From: Bipalium vagum
Lineage: Eukaryota > Platyhelminthes > Tricladida > Geoplanidae
Length of the DNA: 34,990 nt
Direction: 5' to 3'
NCBI GenBank assembly: GCA_037834085.1
Contig: JBBMKC010211704.1
Location: forward strand, 1 to 34,990
This document shows positions 32,481-34,990 of this stretch, piece by piece (the first letter of the stretch is position 1; each line of letters opens with the position of its first letter). A program made the translations under genes and the position numbers. Below the pieces are notes generated by a model. It saw only the letters and a list, made by a program, of their open reading frames with translations, made no database searches and was not told where the DNA came from.

Positions 32481-34046
32481 GAATAAAGACGGACATTTCT
32501 TTTCGGATGATTTAATATTTTTTTATTTAGAGCACTAAAAGTCTTTTGTCACATGGAGTGTCTGGCCAATTATTGACGTTATTTAATTTTCAGTTGAAAC
32601 TAACCATGATTTTATTCGTTCGATGGCAACATAGAACTCTTATTCTTCTAATTTTACTTAGACACCTAAATAATCTATAAATGCTATAAAGATAGGGATG
32701 GGTACTGTTCCTTCCCGATTGTTCTTTTGGCAAAGCATTGTCTACTATGGCATTTTTTATTTTAATCGTTTTAGGATGTTTTCATTGGTTTAAAATAATA
32801 TTAAAATGAATTTTTAAAACATTTTATAGCAAAACTCTCTGATTCGACAGAATTGTGTCTTGGAATTGTTAGTTTCCGTAGATTTTATTGATATTTTGTG
32901 TTTATTTTCGATTTTGCCAATTTTTGAAACGAATTATTTTATTGATATTTTTAAGGGTTTGTTTTAATTTTATGAATTTTTTCGTCCTCCATCTGGACAT
33001 GGAACGGTTTTTTTCGTAGAGAAATCCGTCACAGCTACACTGTAAAGTACACTGTAGATTTATCTCACACATCAAATCTTCGTCTTTCGGGAAAATAAAT
33101 ACGACAGATAGGAGGTCCACGATTTCGGAAGGTGTAGAAAAACGAATTGAAAATGAAATAAGGGGTGGGGAAGGGAGGAGGAGAATGTTCTGTGATGATA
33201 TTATTTTTCTGAAATCTTTCCCTGAGATTGGCGGAGTGAGAAATAATTTTCGCACAAGTGGCAGCTGGGATATTGTTAGCAGAGAATCTGCATGGTGACA
33301 GAGATATTCTGCTGATACAGAATGACGAGAGTGTTTCCCGGCTTGAGAAATTTCTCCATTTAAATCGTTGAACCAGATTTAATAATAATTACTGATTTTA
33401 TTTTAATTTAATTTCGTCACGAAACTGTTTCGTTAACTTGAGAAATTAGGTCGACGAATCTGCCTTAATAATAACTCCACTACATTCAGCTGATTACGGA
33501 ACATTTGACGGGTATTACTTTTCCATCCTCTCGTTTCTTTGAACCAACTTTATCCCTGGAAAACTCGATCTAATTTCTGAGAAATCTTTTATTTTCTTTG
33601 TTCCCTTTGTCTCTGATTTTTCCACAATTGTTCCTGGGATTTGAGGGTAATCATTATTATCGTTAAAACCTTTACCCCAAAACAATTTTTCTTTCGACTC
33701 TTAATAAGGAAATGGACCTTTCCAAATTGAAAAATCTTTCGAAAGATATCTGTCATTATTTATGCACCAAATTGCGTGGACAAGTCTTTCATTTTTTTTG
33801 AGACGTATAATTAAGAGACCAGCTCAAAGAGTAGCATGGAGTCACAAATGTATATTTTATTTTCTCCAATATTATCGATTTTGACATTCTCCTGTGAACG
33901 GGTTTGTGCATCATCGTGAACGATGATCTTTTTGTCTTAGTAGTACTGTGAGTTTTGATCTCGTATCCCATTTATACTTATTTAGTCGTTATTGCGCTAG
34001 TAATAATATTGATTATGTGCCTGTTTTGAGTGATATCTTTGTCTAG
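32481..34046. other. end of MARCH intron 3, no gene supported
   Basis: The part from about 32990 to 33700 is less AT-rich, with a purine-rich patch (AAGGGGTGGGGAAGGGAGG region near 33155-33185). A 117-codon minus-strand open run (32902-33255) shows no recognisable motif and no supporting splice sites. The acceptor of exon D (GATATCTTTGTCTAG) closes the intron at 34046. Confidence 0.4.
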
Positions 34047-34682
34047 TCAAATAACAATAGACCATCGTTCTACGATAAAGTACCTGAGGGAATATTAGCT
34101 AATCCTAATGACAATCCTCCTATAAAGTCAAAAAAACAGAATAAATTTTGTGAGCATCTTTCTCATTTGTCTTTCAAAGACTCTTCTCACACTCAAAGAC
34201 AATCGTCGACAATATTATCTGTTATATGTGGTAACCAATTCAACAAGAAACAAGAGCGAAATAACAAAATCCATAGAAATTCATTTCAAACTAATGAGCC
34301 TTCAATGATGTCAACAACGACCTCAGCTACCAGAAAGAAAATTCATTCAAGAGTGTTTACAAAGTTAAATAATCAAACCGGAACTCATCTGTGGATTCTC
34401 AGTCCAGAGGAGGCCGTAACTCTTGCCAGTGGTGTTATCTTCTTCATTGCCTTCTTTATAGCCATGGTAGTGCAAGTGAAGTCCAGTTATACATGTTATC
34501 AACTGGTAATGCAATGGATTCGGATGAATTATACCTATGAGGTCCAGTCTTTAAATCTGACAAGGAATAAGGAAAACATCGAAATGAAACCTATTAGCAT
34601 TGGCCACATTTCAAGCGACGCTAATAAAAAATCAAATCCAGCTCCTAGAGAATACATTGAGCGATGTATTACTGAAATATGA
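34047..34682 (+). CDS. MARCH E3 ligase exon D: loop, second membrane segment, tail, stop
   Basis: After the acceptor at 34046 the frame is open for 211 codons to a TGA at 34680-34682. It opens with a polar, Ser/Asn/Lys-rich stretch of about 115 residues (SNNNRPSFYDKVPEG..), then a hydrophobic helix (EEAVTLASGVIFFIAFFIAM), followed by VVQVKSSYTCYQLVMQWIRM and NYTYEVQSL. This aligns by eye with the second membrane segment and following basic stretch of MARCH1/8 ([37 protein letters not shown]..YVQN type). A cytosolic tail ends IERCITEI. The long polar stretch between the two membrane segments is odd: in MARCH1/8 that loop is only about 20-25 residues. An inner acceptor (TGGATTCTCAG at 34402) exists but would need a phase-2 donor. 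Confidence 0.7.
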   Translation, partial: SNNNRPSFYDKVPEGILANPNDNPPIKSKKQNKFCEHLSHLSFKDSSHTQRQSSTILSVICGNQFNKKQERNNKIHRNSFQTNEPSMMSTTTSATRKKIHSRVFTKLNNQTGTHLWILSPEEAVTLASGVIFFIAFFIAMVVQVKSSYTCYQLVMQWIRMNYTYEVQSLNLTRNKENIEMKPISIGHISSDANKKSNPAPREYIERCITEI

Positions 34683-34911
34683 TCTTGAAATTGCATTTTT
34701 CTTCTTTATTTTGATCGTAGCATGTTCGACTGTGTCAGTAATGAAGCGAAACGTCACGGAATTTTGATGAGTAGTGTTTTCTCCAGCAGGTTTGTTGCAA
34801 CAATCAAATGTTATATTTTGGGAGTTTTGTCCACAATTTTGTTTTAATTTTCAAAGATTGTTTTTTATCTTGTCCACACTCTCATTTCTGTTCCGTACCG
34901 ACGACAGTGGT

Positions 34912-34917
34912 AATAAA
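34912..34917 (+). promoter_or_regulatory. polyadenylation signal AATAAA
   Basis: AATAAA lies 230 bp after the MARCH stop codon, at the edge of the terminal microsatellite. A GT/T-rich downstream element cannot be judged because an AAT array follows to the window end. Confidence 0.5.
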
Positions 34918-34920
34918 ATG

Positions 34921-34990
<70 letters not shown>
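34921..34990. repeat. (AAT)n microsatellite running off the window end
   Basis: An uninterrupted run of at least 23 ATA units, cut by the window edge, directly after AATAAA-ATG. Confidence 0.95.

Larger units (their letters stand above)
21074..34917 (+). other. MARCH-type RING-CH E3 ligase gene, whole readable unit
   Basis: Proposed model: exon A 21074-21315 (ATG at 21094), intron 7054 bp, exon B 28370-28527, intron 64 bp, exon C 28592-28724, intron 5322 bp, exon D 34047-34682, and AATAAA at 34912. Joins A-B, B-C and C-D are phase 0, 2 and 0 and all consistent. The product would be about 382 residues. MARCH ligases are membrane E3 ubiquitin ligases of the secretory and endocytic pathway that ubiquitinate cytosolic tails of membrane proteins. 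The RING plus two membrane segments suits the MARCH1/8 branch or a neighbour. Exons A, B and D are well supported; C is less so. Upstream exons cannot be excluded because exon A is preceded by a plausible acceptor (ATTTTGATTCAG). Confidence 0.7.

Noticed and set aside
32902-33255. 117-codon minus-strand ORF
   Set aside because: No motif, no matching exons and no splice support. The region is less AT-rich, which makes long openness more likely by chance.
1-34990. CRISPR arrays, bacterial operons, rRNA genes
   Set aside because: No regular spaced direct repeats, no Shine-Dalgarno-led gene series and no rRNA-like sequence were seen; the DNA is eukaryotic in organisation.

Overview
The window looks like nuclear DNA of an animal, most likely an arthropod. 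It is about three-quarters A+T by eye and full of (AAT)n/(ATT)n tracts. The few genes are cut by GT-AG introns of either about 60 bp or several kb. Broken mariner-family DNA transposons are common. A caligid copepod or another AT-rich, mariner-rich arthropod would fit, but nothing here fixes the species.

Layout. Bases 1-3880 hold a mariner C-terminal relic (490-1012), a decayed coding-like block of unknown origin (1140-2560) and a tRNA-Ala-like relic without an anticodon arm. Bases 3880-8450 hold the left-hand genes: a small plus-strand ORF at 3882, a two-exon minus-strand profilin-like gene (7451 down to 7052) and a long cysteine-containing plus-strand exon (about 7968-8400) that I cannot name. 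Bases 8450-14150 are mostly AT-rich, with several coding-like blocks of low confidence. Bases 14150-21000 form a mariner graveyard, including one nearly full-length copy with recognisable terminal repeats (17283-18489).

The best-supported gene is a MARCH-type membrane RING-CH E3 ubiquitin ligase on the plus strand from about 21074 to 34917. The RING-CH finger is split between exon A (21094-21315) and exon B (28370-28527). A hydrophobic exon C (28592-28724) is a candidate first membrane segment. A long last exon D (34047-34682) carries a second membrane segment, the tail and the stop codon, and an AATAAA follows at 34912. The phases of the proposed joins agree. The 7.1 kb and 5.3 kb introns hold at least four transposon relics.

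Transposons. At least eight Tc1/mariner-superfamily relics lie on both strands. They belong to several lineages: mariners with a TGDETW motif, Cecropia/Hsmar1-like mariners, and elements with a WPPRSPDLTPLDFFLWG-type end (DUF4817 group). All transposase genes seen are broken. No CRISPR array, operon or other prokaryote-type system is present, and I did not find a clear new system. The items most worth a second look are the profilin-like gene or genes, the unidentified decayed block at 1140-2560, the unnamed exon at 7968-8400 and the unusual loop in the MARCH protein.
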